DNA from: Natronoarchaeum rubrum
GTDB taxonomy: Archaea > Halobacteriota > Halobacteria > Halobacteriales > Natronoarchaeaceae
NCBI RefSeq assembly: GCF_024494695.1
Contig: NZ_JANHDP010000005.1
Coordinates: 281,424-345,423, forward strand
Reading direction: 5' to 3'
Length of the DNA stretch: 64,000 nucleotides
The notes beneath the pieces were generated by a model that saw nothing but the letters and a program-made list of their open reading frames with translations, did not search any database and was not told the origin of the DNA. The position numbers and the translations under genes are program-made. Of this stretch, positions 44,858 through 54,010 are shown piece after piece. The number at the start of each line of letters is the position of its first letter. Positions within the stretch are counted from its first letter, which is position 1.

Positions 44858-45883
44858 TTAGAAGTCCACCGCCTCCCTGATTCCGTCCTCGATGCGAGCG
44901 GGCTCGGGCAGGTAGAAGTCCTCCAGGGCGTACAGCGGGAACGGCGTGTCGAAGCCGGTGATGCGCTCGACGGGCGCCTCCTGGTAGAGCAGCGCTTCCT
45001 CCTGGAGGATCGCCGTGATCTCGCCGGCCAGCCCGCCGGTGCGGGGCGCCTCGTGGACGACGACCGCGCGCCCGGTCTTCTCGAACGAGTCGACGATCGT
45101 CTCGCGGTCGAGCGGCGACAGCGAGCGCAGGTCGACGACCTCGACGTCGACGTCGTCCGCCATGTTCTCGGCGGCCTCCTCGGTCCGGTGAGCCATCGCG
45201 CCCCACGCGTAGGCGGTGACGTCCGACCCCTCGCGTCGGATTTCGGCTTCGCCCAGCGGCACCTCGTAGGGGTCTCGTGGGACATCGCCGCGGAACGCCC
45301 GGTAGATCAGCTTCGGTTCGAGAAAGAGGACAGGATCGGGGTCGCGGATCGCGCTGATGAGCATCCCCTTGGCGTCGTAGGGCGTCGAGGGGACCGCGAC
45401 CTTGAGGCCGGGCTGGTGGACGAAGAAGGCCTCCGTCGACTCGGAGTGGTGCTCCGGCGCGCGGATGCCGCCGCCGTAGGGCGCCCGGACGACCATCGGC
45501 GCGGTGAACCGGCCGCGCGAGCGCGTCCGCAGGCGGGCCGCGTGGGAGACGATCTGGTCGAACGCAGGGTAGATGAAGCCCATGAACTGGACCTCGGCGA
45601 CCGGTTTGAGGCCGTAGGCGGCCATCCCGATCGCGCTGCCGACGATGCCCGACTCGGCCAGCGGCGTGTCGATCACCCGGTCCTCGCCGAACTCGTCGTA
45701 CAGCCCCTGGGTGGCGCGGAACACGCCGCCGTTCTGTCCGACGTCCTCCCCCATCACCAGCACGTCGTCGTCGCGGGCCAGTTCGGTCGCCATCGCGTCG
45801 CGCACCGCCTCGACCAGCGTCAGCGAGTCGGTCTCGACGCTCCCCGGGTCCGGTGTCTCGGTGGAGTGTTGTTTGCTCGCCAT
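44858..45883 (-). CDS. 2-oxoacid dehydrogenase E1 component, beta subunit
   Basis: 341-aa transketolase-like beta subunit. VEAVRDAMATELARDDDVLVMGEDVGQNGGVF, DTPLAESGIVGSAIGMAAYG, the cation-binding segment QFMGFIYPAFDQIVSHAARLR, and a C-terminal domain from about 220. A Shine-Dalgarno GGAGG (45891-45895 on the minus strand) ends 7 nt before the ATG at 45883, inside the E1 alpha gene's last codons. Pairs with E1 alpha; it precedes E2 in the operon. Confidence 0.95.
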   Translation of the reverse strand: MASKQHSTETPDPGSVETDSLTLVEAVRDAMATELARDDDVLVMGEDVGQNGGVFRATQGLYDEFGEDRVIDTPLAESGIVGSAIGMAAYGLKPVAEVQFMGFIYPAFDQIVSHAARLRTRSRGRFTAPMVVRAPYGGGIRAPEHHSESTEAFFVHQPGLKVAVPSTPYDAKGMLISAIRDPDPVLFLEPKLIYRAFRGDVPRDPYEVPLGEAEIRREGSDVTAYAWGAMAHRTEEAAENMADDVDVEVVDLRSLSPLDRETIVDSFEKTGRAVVVHEAPRTGGLAGEITAILQEEALLYQEAPVERITGFDTPFPLYALEDFYLPEPARIEDGIREAVDF

Positions 45884-45885
45884 GA

Positions 45886-46995
45886 TTAGTCCTCCAGTAG
45901 GGTTTCGTCGCCGTGCGTTTCGCGAAGCCGGCGGAGGTACGCCAGCTGCTCGTCGAGCCGTTCCGGCATGTCTCGGTAGACGTGCTGGAACATCTCCTCG
46001 GGATCGGGGCGATCGGCGGACTCGGCGACGTCGACGGCGTCGGCGACGCGCTCCTCGATCTCCTCTTCGATGGCGTCGACGCGCTCGTCGTCGAGCCGTC
46101 CGGTCGAGCGCAGGAACGTCTCCAGGCGCGGGATCGGATCCTTCTGCTTCCAGCGCTCGACCTCGGCTTCCTCCCGGTAGACGCTCGGGTCGTCGGCGGT
46201 GGTGTGGGCGCCGAAGCGGTACTGGACGGCCTCGATCATGGTGGGTCGCAACTCGCCGTCGTCGGGGTCCTTGGCCTTCTCGATCGCCTCGCGGGTCACT
46301 TTGTACACTGCGAGCGGATCCATCCCGTCGACCTGCACGCCCTCGAACCCGTAGGCTTCGGCCTTCTGGGCCAGCGTGGTGCTGGCGGTCTGGCGCTCGC
46401 GGGGCACCGAGATCGCCCACTGGTTGTTGTTACAGAAGAATATCGCCGGCACGTCGAACACGCCGGCGAAGTTCAGCCCCTCGTGGAAGTCGCCCTCGCT
46501 GGTCGCGCCGTCGCCGAAGTAACAGAGGAAGGCGCGATTCTCGCCCTTGAGCTTCGAGGCCCAGGCCGCCCCGGTCGCGTGGGGGATCTGGGTGGCGATG
46601 GGGACGGCCGGCGTGAACATGTTGACGTCGTCGGGGATTCTGGTTCCCTCCTCGCTGCCCATCCAGTACAGCAGCGTCCGGTCGAGGTCCATCCCCCGGA
46701 TCATCACCGCGGCGTGCTCGCGGTAGCTGGGGAAGATCCAGTCCTCCTCGGCGAGCGCGTGGGCGCTGCCGACCTGCGAGCCCTCCTGACCGGACATCGG
46801 GGGATACGTCCCCATCCTGCCCTGCCGCTGGAGGCTCACCGCTCGCTCGTCGAAGCGACGCGCCAGGCGCATGTCCCGGTACATCTCGATCATCGCCTCG
46901 TCGTCGAGATCGGGAACCTCGGCGCCTTCGCGTACACGCCCCGCGTCGTCGAGTACCTGTACTCGCTCGTCGGGGTCGCGCTGTATCGTACTCAT
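45886..46995 (-). CDS. 2-oxoacid dehydrogenase E1 component, alpha subunit
   Basis: 369-aa thiamine-diphosphate subunit that decarboxylates the 2-oxoacid and reductively acylates E2. ThDP motif [20 protein letters not shown]...CNNNQWAIS, and the phospho-loop region [16 protein letters not shown]. The first gene of E1 alpha-E1 beta-E2. Established for haloarchaea: pyruvate is oxidised by a ferredoxin enzyme, and the substrates of their lipoate complexes are mostly unassigned. A Shine-Dalgarno GGAGG (47004-47008, minus strand) lies 8 nt before the ATG. Confidence 0.95.
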   Translation of the reverse strand: MSTIQRDPDERVQVLDDAGRVREGAEVPDLDDEAMIEMYRDMRLARRFDERAVSLQRQGRMGTYPPMSGQEGSQVGSAHALAEEDWIFPSYREHAAVMIRGMDLDRTLLYWMGSEEGTRIPDDVNMFTPAVPIATQIPHATGAAWASKLKGENRAFLCYFGDGATSEGDFHEGLNFAGVFDVPAIFFCNNNQWAISVPRERQTASTTLAQKAEAYGFEGVQVDGMDPLAVYKVTREAIEKAKDPDDGELRPTMIEAVQYRFGAHTTADDPSVYREEAEVERWKQKDPIPRLETFLRSTGRLDDERVDAIEEEIEERVADAVDVAESADRPDPEEMFQHVYRDMPERLDEQLAYLRRLRETHGDETLLED

Positions 46996-47003
46996 GGGAA
47001 AAT

Positions 47004-47008
47004 CCTCC
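47004..47008 (-). promoter_or_regulatory. ribosome binding site of E1 alpha
   Basis: GGAGG on the minus strand, 8 nt before the ATG at 46995. Most genes in this window have no such site; with the AT-rich stretch CCTATAAC (about 47037-47044) as promoter it implies a short, SD-bearing leader for this operon. Confidence 0.65.
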
Positions 47009-47246
47009 GGCGCATAGTATCATGATCGTTCGCTCGGGTTATAGGATTTTCGTAAATAGTTTACTATCGACTCAATCCTTGCCATCGAGCCGCAAACTCG
47101 TCCAATTTAGAAGGAAGTATCGAAACGAACGGTTCATTCGACGGTGGTTAACTGACTGAGGAGTCACCGAAACAGTAGCTGGCGGCGGCCTTTTGGACGA
47201 ACGGCCAGTTTTGAGAGTCGTGGTGGCCTCTCGGCTGCGTCCCCGC

Positions 47247-48194
47247 TCAGTCGCCGGCCCGCGCCTCGGCCCTGGCGTCCTCGACGCTCTTTCCCTCCCG
47301 GAGCACGGCGTCGACGAACAGCTCGCCCGCCTTGTAGGAGGATCGCACCATCGGACCCGAGGCGCAGTACAGGAAGTCGAGCTCCTCTTCGGCGACGTGG
47401 CGCCAGGTATCGTACTTGTCCGGGTGGACGTACGATTCGACGGGGAGGTGTTCGCGCGAGGGGCGGAGATACTGACCCAGCGTCACGACGTCGACCTCGG
47501 CTTCGCGGAGGTCCGCGAGCGTCCGGTACACCTCGTGGTCGTACTCGCCGTGGCCGAGCATGATCGATGTCTTGGTGTAGACGTCGGACTCGCGGCCGGC
47601 CTGTTCGAGCACCGAGAGGCTCTGCTCGTAGCCCGCACGGGGGTCCCTGACTTTCCCCTGCAGGCGCTCGACCGTCTCGACGTTGTGAGCCAGCACGTCC
47701 GGTCCGGCGTCGATGATCTTTCGGACGAGTTCGGGATCGCCCTGAAAGTCGGGGATCAGCACCTCGACGAGGATGCCGGGATGACGACGCTTGATCTCGC
47801 GGATCGTCTCGGCGAAGTGGGCGGCGCCCTGACCGGGCAGGTCGTCCCGATCCACGGAGGTGAGAACGACGTAGTCCAGTCCGATCTCGGCGACGGCGCT
47901 CGCGACGTTTTCGGGTTCGTCGGGATCGAGCGGCTCGCCGCCGCCGGTCTCGACGTCGCAGAAGCCACACGAGCGCGTGCACTTGTGGCCCATCAGCATG
48001 AACGTCGCCGTCCCGCCGGCGTCGCCGCCTTCTGGTCCACCGCGCCCGCTCCAACACTCTCCCAGATTGGGACAGTTCGCCTCCTCGCAGACGGTGTTGA
48101 GGTCGTGCTCGCGAAGCGTTCGCTTGATCTCGGTGAACTCGTGTCCGGAGGGCGGCTGGACCGCCAGCCAGTCGGGCTTCCGCGAGCGGCTCAT
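47247..48194 (-). CDS. lipA: lipoyl synthase
   Basis: 315-aa radical-SAM enzyme inserting two sulfurs into octanoyl-E2. Both clusters' cysteines are visible: [12 protein letters not shown] (auxiliary, CX4CX5C) and CTRSCGFC (radical SAM, CX3CX2C). The C-terminal Ser needed for the auxiliary cluster is in MVRSSYKAG. Upstream of the E1-E2 genes on the same strand; the 251-nt gap with a promoter means separate control. This supplies the cofactor for the E2 at 43231-44856. Confidence 0.96.
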   Translation of the reverse strand: MSRSRKPDWLAVQPPSGHEFTEIKRTLREHDLNTVCEEANCPNLGECWSGRGGPEGGDAGGTATFMLMGHKCTRSCGFCDVETGGGEPLDPDEPENVASAVAEIGLDYVVLTSVDRDDLPGQGAAHFAETIREIKRRHPGILVEVLIPDFQGDPELVRKIIDAGPDVLAHNVETVERLQGKVRDPRAGYEQSLSVLEQAGRESDVYTKTSIMLGHGEYDHEVYRTLADLREAEVDVVTLGQYLRPSREHLPVESYVHPDKYDTWRHVAEEELDFLYCASGPMVRSSYKAGELFVDAVLREGKSVEDARAEARAGD

Positions 48195-48258
48195 ACTGGG
48201 TGTTCGGGGCTACCGGGCCAAAAGGATGCGGGATCACGACATCGCCGCGCGGGCGTCC

Positions 48259-48588
48259 CTACTCGGCGTCGACGCGGGCTCGGGCGGCTTCGAGCGGTCG
48301 GGCGCCGTCGGCGAGCGCCTCGACGACGGGATCTTGCTCGTAGTACACGGTATGGACGCGGTGGTCGTACTCCAGCAGCCCCGCCTCGTCGAGTTTCGGC
48401 AGGTGAACGTGGTGGAGTTCGACTCGCACCGGCCGCGCGTCGGCCGACCGGTTCTCGCCGTTCGCGGTGACGCGTTCGCTCACTTCCTCCAGCGACAGAA
48501 ACTCCCGGTCGGCTGCGGCGAGCACTTTGCAGACGCTTCGCCGCCGTCCGTGGGCCAGCGCCTCGAGTATCTCGTGGTCGGAGATCAT
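48259..48588 (-). CDS. small winged-helix-like regulator (DUF7344 type), 109 aa
   Basis: ISDHEILEALAHGRRRSVCKVLAAADREFLSLEEVSERV opens a winged-helix-like domain; RVELHHVHLPKLDEAGLLEYDHRVHTVYYEQDPVVEALAD completes it, as in haloarchaeal DUF7344 regulators. ATG 48588 matches the domain start; in-frame ATGs at 48645 and 48651 would add about 20 residues. It lies 65 nt upstream of lipA on the same strand, so it could control or be co-transcribed with it; that is inference. Confidence 0.8.
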   Translation of the reverse strand: MISDHEILEALAHGRRRSVCKVLAAADREFLSLEEVSERVTANGENRSADARPVRVELHHVHLPKLDEAGLLEYDHRVHTVYYEQDPVVEALADGARPLEAARARVDAE

Positions 48589-48701
48589 GGCTGAAATCGC
48601 CGCCGGAGCGGACTGTCTACGGTACGCTTCGACGGATCGCCGCATAATCATTGGCCATGGGCTGTAATGCCGGGCGTCGCGGCGCCGACGCCGGCTAGCT
48701 A

Positions 48702-49367
48702 TCACTCGGCGGCGGTGGCGTCGGGGCGCGCGAAAACCGTGTTCGCCGCGAGCGTCGAGATGCCGCGTCGCAAGCGCTCGGTCAGGGCCTGGTCGGAGAT
48801 CCCGAGCTCGCCGGCGACCTCCACGGTGTTGCAGCGCCGCGGCACGTCGTAGTAGCCCATCTCGACGGCCAGCGTCAACGCCTCGTGCTGGTGCTCGGTC
48901 AACCCGAACCGCGGCCCGGCGTCTGGCTGGCTGGGATGGTACACCCGCGCGACCGTCAGCGTCACCTCGGCGTCAGTGCAGTGAGTCCGAAACGCCGACA
49001 GCGCGTCGTGGTCCGGGAACCGCAACTCGAAGCGCCACCTGTCGCCCCGTCCCGTCGCGCGGAGGATCTGACCGCACTGCTCTCTGATGCCCGAGAGAAA
49101 CCGATCGTCTTCGGCGTTCCAGTCCAGTCCGTACAGCGTCTGATCCTCGAACTCCTCGACGATCTCGACGCCGTGGACGCCGCCGCCCGTCCGGAGTCGA
49201 GTCGCGAACGTTTCGGCGTCGACGCCGTGGACCCAGAAGAACGGCACCGCGCGGTCGCCGGCGGGGACCAGCGTTTCCAGTTCGACACTGATGTCGTCTG
49301 ATAGATTCAGGATGCGTCCTAACTCGAAGTCGGCGGCAGGAATACGGAGTTCAGCGATGACGCTCAT
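48702..49367 (-). CDS. Bat-type HTH-10 transcriptional regulator
   Basis: 221-aa relative of the regulator at 4165-4851. N-terminal sensory part (MSVIAELRIPAADFELGRIL...VPFFWVHG) and HTH_10 (GLTEHQHEALTLAVEMGYYDVPRRCNTVEVAGELGISDQALTERLRRG). No PAS or GAF domain. Upstream AT-rich DNA (49370-49440) includes several AT runs suitable for its promoter. DoxX is its upstream neighbour on the same strand. Target genes unknown. Confidence 0.9.
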   Translation of the reverse strand: MSVIAELRIPAADFELGRILNLSDDISVELETLVPAGDRAVPFFWVHGVDAETFATRLRTGGGVHGVEIVEEFEDQTLYGLDWNAEDDRFLSGIREQCGQILRATGRGDRWRFELRFPDHDALSAFRTHCTDAEVTLTVARVYHPSQPDAGPRFGLTEHQHEALTLAVEMGYYDVPRRCNTVEVAGELGISDQALTERLRRGISTLAANTVFARPDATAAE

Positions 49368-49541
49368 ATAATGGCGTCTTATACTACTGATTGACAGACT
49401 GTTTATTAGAACGGCTTGGCATATCAGGGGATATATCCATGCGCAATCTGCGCCGACGATGGTGACGTGGCATCGCCGCGACGCTGTGGCGGCTCGCGAG
49501 ACGCCGAGAGGCGGTCGTCGTGTCGCCGATCGGTGAGCGGA

Positions 49542-50099
49542 TCACCCGAGCACGTACCGGAGCGCGGGGTAGCGCTCGATCAGCGCCTCGTCGCCGACCT
49601 CGGCCTGTTCGAGTCGCCGGTCGACGCCGAGGATCCGACCCGCACCGAACGCCGCGACGGCGAGGAACACGACGCCGTAGATCAGCGTCGAGTCGAACAG
49701 GGCGAGCCAGTCGCCGGTCCAGCCGCCGAGGTAGAACAGCGCCATCTGCACGGCACCGCCCAGCGCGGCCAGTCGGACGAACGCGCCGGCGATCAGCGCG
49801 CCGCCGATCAGGAGCTGCGTGACCGGGACGACGACGTTGACGACCTCCATCAGCGCCGCGTCGCCCGCCATGGCAGCGTACAGGCCGCTCACGGGGCTGG
49901 CGGGATCGACGCCGTACGCGAGATAGCCCGCGGCGTCGAACGGCCACTCGGAGACTTTGCCGAGCCCGGCAAAGAGGATCATCCCGCCGATGACGACCCG
50001 CAGGGCGACGACGAACCACGCCGATAGCGCGTGGGGGCGTCCTTCGAGAGCGATTCCGGCGTACTGGCTTTCGAGTCTGTTGTCGGTGTTGATGGACAT
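49542..50099 (-). CDS. DoxX/DoxD-like integral membrane protein
   Basis: 185 aa, four membrane helices: WFVVALRVVIGGMILFAGLGK, VNVVVPVTQLLIGGALIAGA, VRLAALGGAVQMALFYLGGW and DSTLIYGVVFLAVAAFGAGR. This matches the DoxX family; some relatives form the small part of thiosulfate:quinone oxidoreductase (DoxD), others have unknown redox roles. A long soluble C-terminus (DRRLEQAEVGDEALIERYPALRYV) is haloarchaeal. AT-rich DNA upstream to 50160 likely holds its promoter. Confidence 0.85.
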   Translation of the reverse strand: MSINTDNRLESQYAGIALEGRPHALSAWFVVALRVVIGGMILFAGLGKVSEWPFDAAGYLAYGVDPASPVSGLYAAMAGDAALMEVVNVVVPVTQLLIGGALIAGAFVRLAALGGAVQMALFYLGGWTGDWLALFDSTLIYGVVFLAVAAFGAGRILGVDRRLEQAEVGDEALIERYPALRYVLG

Positions 50100-50336
50100 T
50101 GTGGTTCCTCTACAGATATTCCTACGCTCGTTCGTATATTAGCTGGAGAAGGTGGTTCTCAAAACGGGAGAACAGTGGTAAGGTAACGCACGTCCACCCA
50201 CAACGCGGAGAGGATACCGACAGCCGCGACGCCGCCGAAGCGTCGCTGTCGAGAACGACGCCGATCTATAGATATCGGGACGCCGCGGACTCGCCAACGG
50301 AAACGCATATGACGCCCGGACCCACGCCTAGTGACG

Positions 50337-52703
50337 ATGGAAGTCGCCGAGGTTCTCCCCGACTTCGCGGACGCCTTCGCCTTCGAGGAGTTCAACGAGA
50401 TGCAGCGCGAGGCGTACCGCCCGATCCTCGACACCGACGAGAACGTCGTCGCCAGCGCGCCGACCGGCAGCGGCAAGACCGCCCTCGCCGAGCTGGCGAT
50501 CTGCAAGGCCCTCGCGGACGGCGGAACGGCGCTGTTCATGGCGCCGCTGCGCGCCCTGACCAACGAGAAGGAATCGGACTGGGAGCGCTTCGAGGAACTG
50601 GGCTTTTCGGTGTACGTCGTCACGGGCGAACGGGACCTGAACCCCCGCCGCGCCGAGCGCGCCGACATCCTCGTGATGACCCCCGAGAAGGCCGACTCGG
50701 CGACCCGCAAGCACGACACGCGCCGCTACTCGTTTATCACCGACGTGGACGTCTGCGTCATCGACGAGGTCCACCTGCTGGATTCGGAAAAGCGCGGCAG
50801 CGTGCTGGAGGTGACGATCTCGCGACTGCGCCGGCTCTGCGACCCGCGGATCGTCGCGCTGTCGGCGACGATGCCGAACGTCGACGACGTTGCGGCGTGG
50901 CTCGATGCGCCCGAGGAGACGACGTTCCAGTTCGGCGACGAGTACCGCCCGGTCGACCTGCACGCCGACGTTCGAACCTACACCCACGGCGAGAACTCCT
51001 TCGCCGACAAGTACCGCCGGCTCTACCGGGCGCTGGACCTCGCGGAACCCCACATCGAGGACGGCGGGCAGGCGCTCGTGTTCGTCTCCTCGCGCCAGGA
51101 CACCGTCCAGGCCGCCAAGAAAGCCCGCGACGAGATCGCCGAGCGCGACCTCTCGATGGGCGCCCGCGGGGATTACGACTACCACACCGAGACCCAGCAA
51201 CTCGAGAACGACACGCTCCGGAAGTCCGCACTCGACGGCGTCGCCTTCCACCACGCGGGGCTCTCGAAGAACGACAAGGACCTGATCGAGGAGTGGTTCA
51301 AGCAGGGCCAGATCCAGCTCCTGTTCTCGACGTCGACGCTCGCGTGGGGCGTCAACCTCCCCGCGCGCTGCGTCGTGATCCGGGACACGAAGTACCACGA
51401 CCCGCTGGAGGGCGAGGTCGACATGAGCCCGCTGGACGTGCTCCAGATGCTCGGGCGCGCGGGCCGGCCGGGCTACGACGACGTGGGCTACGGCTGGATC
51501 GTCTGCGATCGCTCGGACGCCGACAAGTACCGCAAACTGCTCCGGGACGGCAAGGAGATCGAGTCGCGTCTCGCGGAAGATCTGGACTCCCATCTCAACG
51601 CCGAGATCGCGATGGGAACGATCGACGACGTCGACGACATCGTCGAGTGGGTCGAGACGACCTTCTACTATCGGCGGGCCCGGACCGTCCCCGAGCAGTA
51701 CGGCTTCGGTGACCTCGACGACGCCGCGTTCGACGACGCGCTACGCGAGCAGGTCAGCGATGCCCTTGCAGGCCTCGAAGAACGGGGCTTCGTCGAGACC
51801 GAGGGACTGCACGTCGACTCGACGGCGCTGGGGACGCTGGCCTCGAAGTACTACCTCAGACTCGACACCGCCGAGCGATTTCACGCCGTCGCGACCGGCG
51901 ACGAGATCAACGTCGACGCCGTACTCGAAGCTGTCGCGACGGCAGGCGAGTTCGACTCGGTCACCGCTCGCTCCGCGGAGCGCGACGCCATCTCCGCAGT
52001 GCTGTCGGGCCAGCAGGTGGGCGACGTCGACGCCGGCCAGCGCAAGGTGCTCGCGATTCTCCACTCCTCGATGACCGGGTCGACGCCCGCGGATCTGTCC
52101 AGCGACGCGTGGGTGATCCGCCAGAACGCGGTCCGCCTGCTCTCCTCGCTGCAGGCGTTCTTCGGGCGCTTCGCCGATCCGCGAGCTGCTAATCTCGCTC
52201 GCCGGATCGAGGCGCGCCTGGAGAACGGCGTCAGTTCGGACGCCGTCGGGCTGACAGCGGTCGACGGTATCGGCTCGGGCCGTGCGAGCAAACTGGCCTC
52301 CGAGGGTATGACGACGCCGGCGGACGTCCAGTCGGCCGGCGTGGACGGGTTAGTGGCCGCTGGACTCTCCGAGGGCGTCGCCGAGCGCGTCGTCGATTCC
52401 GCGGGGGAGCTTCCGGTGGTCGGGATCGAGTGGGGCCAGTTCCCCGAGTCGATCGCGCAGGGCGACAACGAGATGTGCGAGGTGACGGTGACAAACGCGG
52501 GCGGCAGCGCGCAGGCGGGCGTGCGCGTAACTGTGAACGACGTGGAGATGACGGCCACCGAGGCGTACCTCTCCCAGCCCGTGGAGGTTCCGGTCGGCGT
52601 CTTCGGTGGGAGCGAGAGCCCGATGGAGTTCACCGTCGAGGTGTGTTTCCCGGAGCTTCCGCTGTTGCCGGTGCGGGACTCGCGAACGGTTCGAGTGGAG
52701 TAA
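50337..52703 (+). CDS. Ski2/Brr2-like DEAD/DEAH-box helicase with HhH and Ig-like C-terminus
   Basis: 788-aa superfamily 2 helicase. Walker A APTGSGKT, Ia PLRALTNEK, DEVH box VIDEVHLLD, motif III ALSATMPN, VI QMLGRAGRPGYDD. After the winged-helix part comes a helix-hairpin-helix (GLTAVDGIGSGRASKLASEG, about 640-660) and a beta-sandwich (about 695-788) as in Sec63/Brr2 C-termini. RNA or recombination-intermediate unwinding is possible; the Hel308 group is a second candidate. ATG 50337 or GTG 50331; CATATGA (50306-50312) is placed as a TATA box for either. Confidence 0.9.
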   Translation: MEVAEVLPDFADAFAFEEFNEMQREAYRPILDTDENVVASAPTGSGKTALAELAICKALADGGTALFMAPLRALTNEKESDWERFEELGFSVYVVTGERDLNPRRAERADILVMTPEKADSATRKHDTRRYSFITDVDVCVIDEVHLLDSEKRGSVLEVTISRLRRLCDPRIVALSATMPNVDDVAAWLDAPEETTFQFGDEYRPVDLHADVRTYTHGENSFADKYRRLYRALDLAEPHIEDGGQALVFVSSRQDTVQAAKKARDEIAERDLSMGARGDYDYHTETQQLENDTLRKSALDGVAFHHAGLSKNDKDLIEEWFKQGQIQLLFSTSTLAWGVNLPARCVVIRDTKYHDPLEGEVDMSPLDVLQMLGRAGRPGYDDVGYGWIVCDRSDADKYRKLLRDGKEIESRLAEDLDSHLNAEIAMGTIDDVDDIVEWVETTFYYRRARTVPEQYGFGDLDDAAFDDALREQVSDALAGLEERGFVETEGLHVDSTALGTLASKYYLRLDTAERFHAVATGDEINVDAVLEAVATAGEFDSVTARSAERDAISAVLSGQQVGDVDAGQRKVLAILHSSMTGSTPADLSSDAWVIRQNAVRLLSSLQAFFGRFADPRAANLARRIEARLENGVSSDAVGLTAVDGIGSGRASKLASEGMTTPADVQSAGVDGLVAAGLSEGVAERVVDSAGELPVVGIEWGQFPESIAQGDNEMCEVTVTNAGGSAQAGVRVTVNDVEMTATEAYLSQPVEVPVGVFGGSESPMEFTVEVCFPELPLLPVRDSRTVRVE

Positions 52704-53360
52704 TTAGTTCGTCAGTTCCAACAACAGTCCGCGCAGCTCTTTCGGGCCCTCGGCGACGTGATCTGCCTCCGAGAGGTCCATCCCCTGGTTGATCTCGGTC
52801 CGGTAGCCGACGCTTTCCATCCCGGCCCTGTTCGCGGCTTCGACGCCGTTCTCGGAGTCCTCGACGGCGATGCAGTCGGCGGTATCGACGCCAACCTCCG
52901 CGGCAGCGATCTCGTAGACCTCCGGCTCGGGCTTGCTCCGTCCGTCGATCTCGTTGCCGCTGACGAGCGCGTCGAAGTGCTCGTCGACCCCGAACCGATC
53001 GACGACGATGCCGATCCAGTCGATCGGCGAGGACGAGACGACCGCGGTGCGGACGCCCCGATCGCGCAGGTCGTCGGCCAGCGCCTCGAACCCCTCGATC
53101 AGGTCGACGCGCTCGCTGTAGAGGTCCTCGGCGGCATCCTCGTAGTAGGCCTCGAACTCCTCGCGGCCGATGTCGAGGTGCTCGCCGTAGTGCTCGTCGA
53201 GGTAGCCGTGGATCTCGCGGTAGTTCATGCCCGTGATTTCCTCGTCGTCGACGACGCCCTCGCCGACCGCTTCGGGGAGGACCTCCTCCTCTTCGAGCGC
53301 GACCCAGTACTCCTCGGAATCGACGAGCACGCCGTCCATGTCGAACAGGACTGCTTTCAT
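52704..53360 (-). CDS. HAD superfamily hydrolase (phosphatase/phosphoglucomutase-like)
   Basis: 218-aa HAD enzyme. Nucleophile motif FDMDGVLVDS, motif II VVSSSP, motif III SKPEPEVYE and motif IV AVEDSENGVEAA, with a helical cap between I and II. This is the beta-phosphoglucomutase/DOG-phosphatase subgroup; the substrate is unknown. Its stop codon abuts the helicase's stop (convergent, zero gap), so 3' ends of the two mRNAs overlap. Confidence 0.92.
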   Translation of the reverse strand: MKAVLFDMDGVLVDSEEYWVALEEEEVLPEAVGEGVVDDEEITGMNYREIHGYLDEHYGEHLDIGREEFEAYYEDAAEDLYSERVDLIEGFEALADDLRDRGVRTAVVSSSPIDWIGIVVDRFGVDEHFDALVSGNEIDGRSKPEPEVYEIAAAEVGVDTADCIAVEDSENGVEAANRAGMESVGYRTEINQGMDLSEADHVAEGPKELRGLLLELTN

Positions 53361-53700
53361 TATCTGGTCGTAGAGCGGGCGGCGGGTTATAGGGTGGCGT
53401 CGCGGCGGTTCGTGCTGGGTTCGGGTTAGGAGTTGGAGATTGCACCTGCACTTGTGGTGCTCTCTGGAACAGCAACCGCTGTCTCCAACGTTCCGAAAGC
53501 CCCCGGCGCGCTCGACCGGTTGCGACTCGCTGTGCTCCTTGTTGCGTCAGCGGAGCTGACGGACTGCGGTGCTTGCGTCGTCTCACCGGGCCGAGCGCGC
53601 CGGCCCCTTTCAGTCCCACCCGACCGCTAGCCTCGACCTCCCCAGCCGATTGCGTTGCTCGGCGCGGTGCGCCTGCGCTACTCATCCCTCGCACAGTGTC
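53361..53700 (-). repeat. structured repeat element B, inverted relative to element A
   Basis: No gene supported. On the minus strand, from about 53700 down to 53440, it repeats the parts of element A in order: GCGAGGGATGAG, GGCTGGGGAGG, GACTGAAAGGGG, ACGACGCAAGCACCGCAG, CAACCGGTCGAGCG and GGGGGCTTTC, then TTGCTGTTCCAGAGAG. The stem between GAAAG and CTTTC is longer and better paired here than in A. Only one copy of the trailing module is present; the 51-nt repeat seen in A is absent. Confidence 0.75.
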
Positions 53701-53945
53701 GGCGGGCGACGGAGCGCCCGCCAGTGTGCGCCACTGCACCCGCGTGGCCGGGCGCGGCTTCATGCCGCGCCCACGGGGGAGGGCCGGGTCACGCGTGGTC
53801 GCGAAGCGACCCGCGCACTGCGGTTGCGGTGCTGGCCTGGCGGACTGAAAGGGCGAGCCGCGCGACCGGAGCGCGCCGAGGGCTTTCGTAGTGGTGTTCA
53901 CCGCAGTTGCCATTGCTACAGGCGGGCTGAGGGCTTTCGTAGCGT
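53700..53945 (+). repeat. structured repeat element C, head to head with element B
   Basis: Plus strand. Begins at a hairpin (GGCGGGC...GCCCGCC, about 53701-53722) shared with B's 5' side, contains GGGGGAGGG and CTGAAAGGGC, closes with GAGGGCTTTCGTAG at 53878-53891 and repeats that block at 53929-53942, again 51 bp apart as in element A. More diverged from A and B than they are from each other. Short frames across it are Arg/Ala-rich and are not the conserved frame in A. Confidence 0.65.
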
Positions 53946-54010
53946 TGTCGTCCCCTCGATTCGCTCCACCGCTCCACACCTTTAACACCGGAAACGGAGC
54001 CAGACGCCCC

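Noticed and set aside
53569..53985. 138-codon frame across elements B and C
   Set aside because: Runs through both elements and a hairpin with Arg/Ala/Pro-rich sequence; not conserved in frame.
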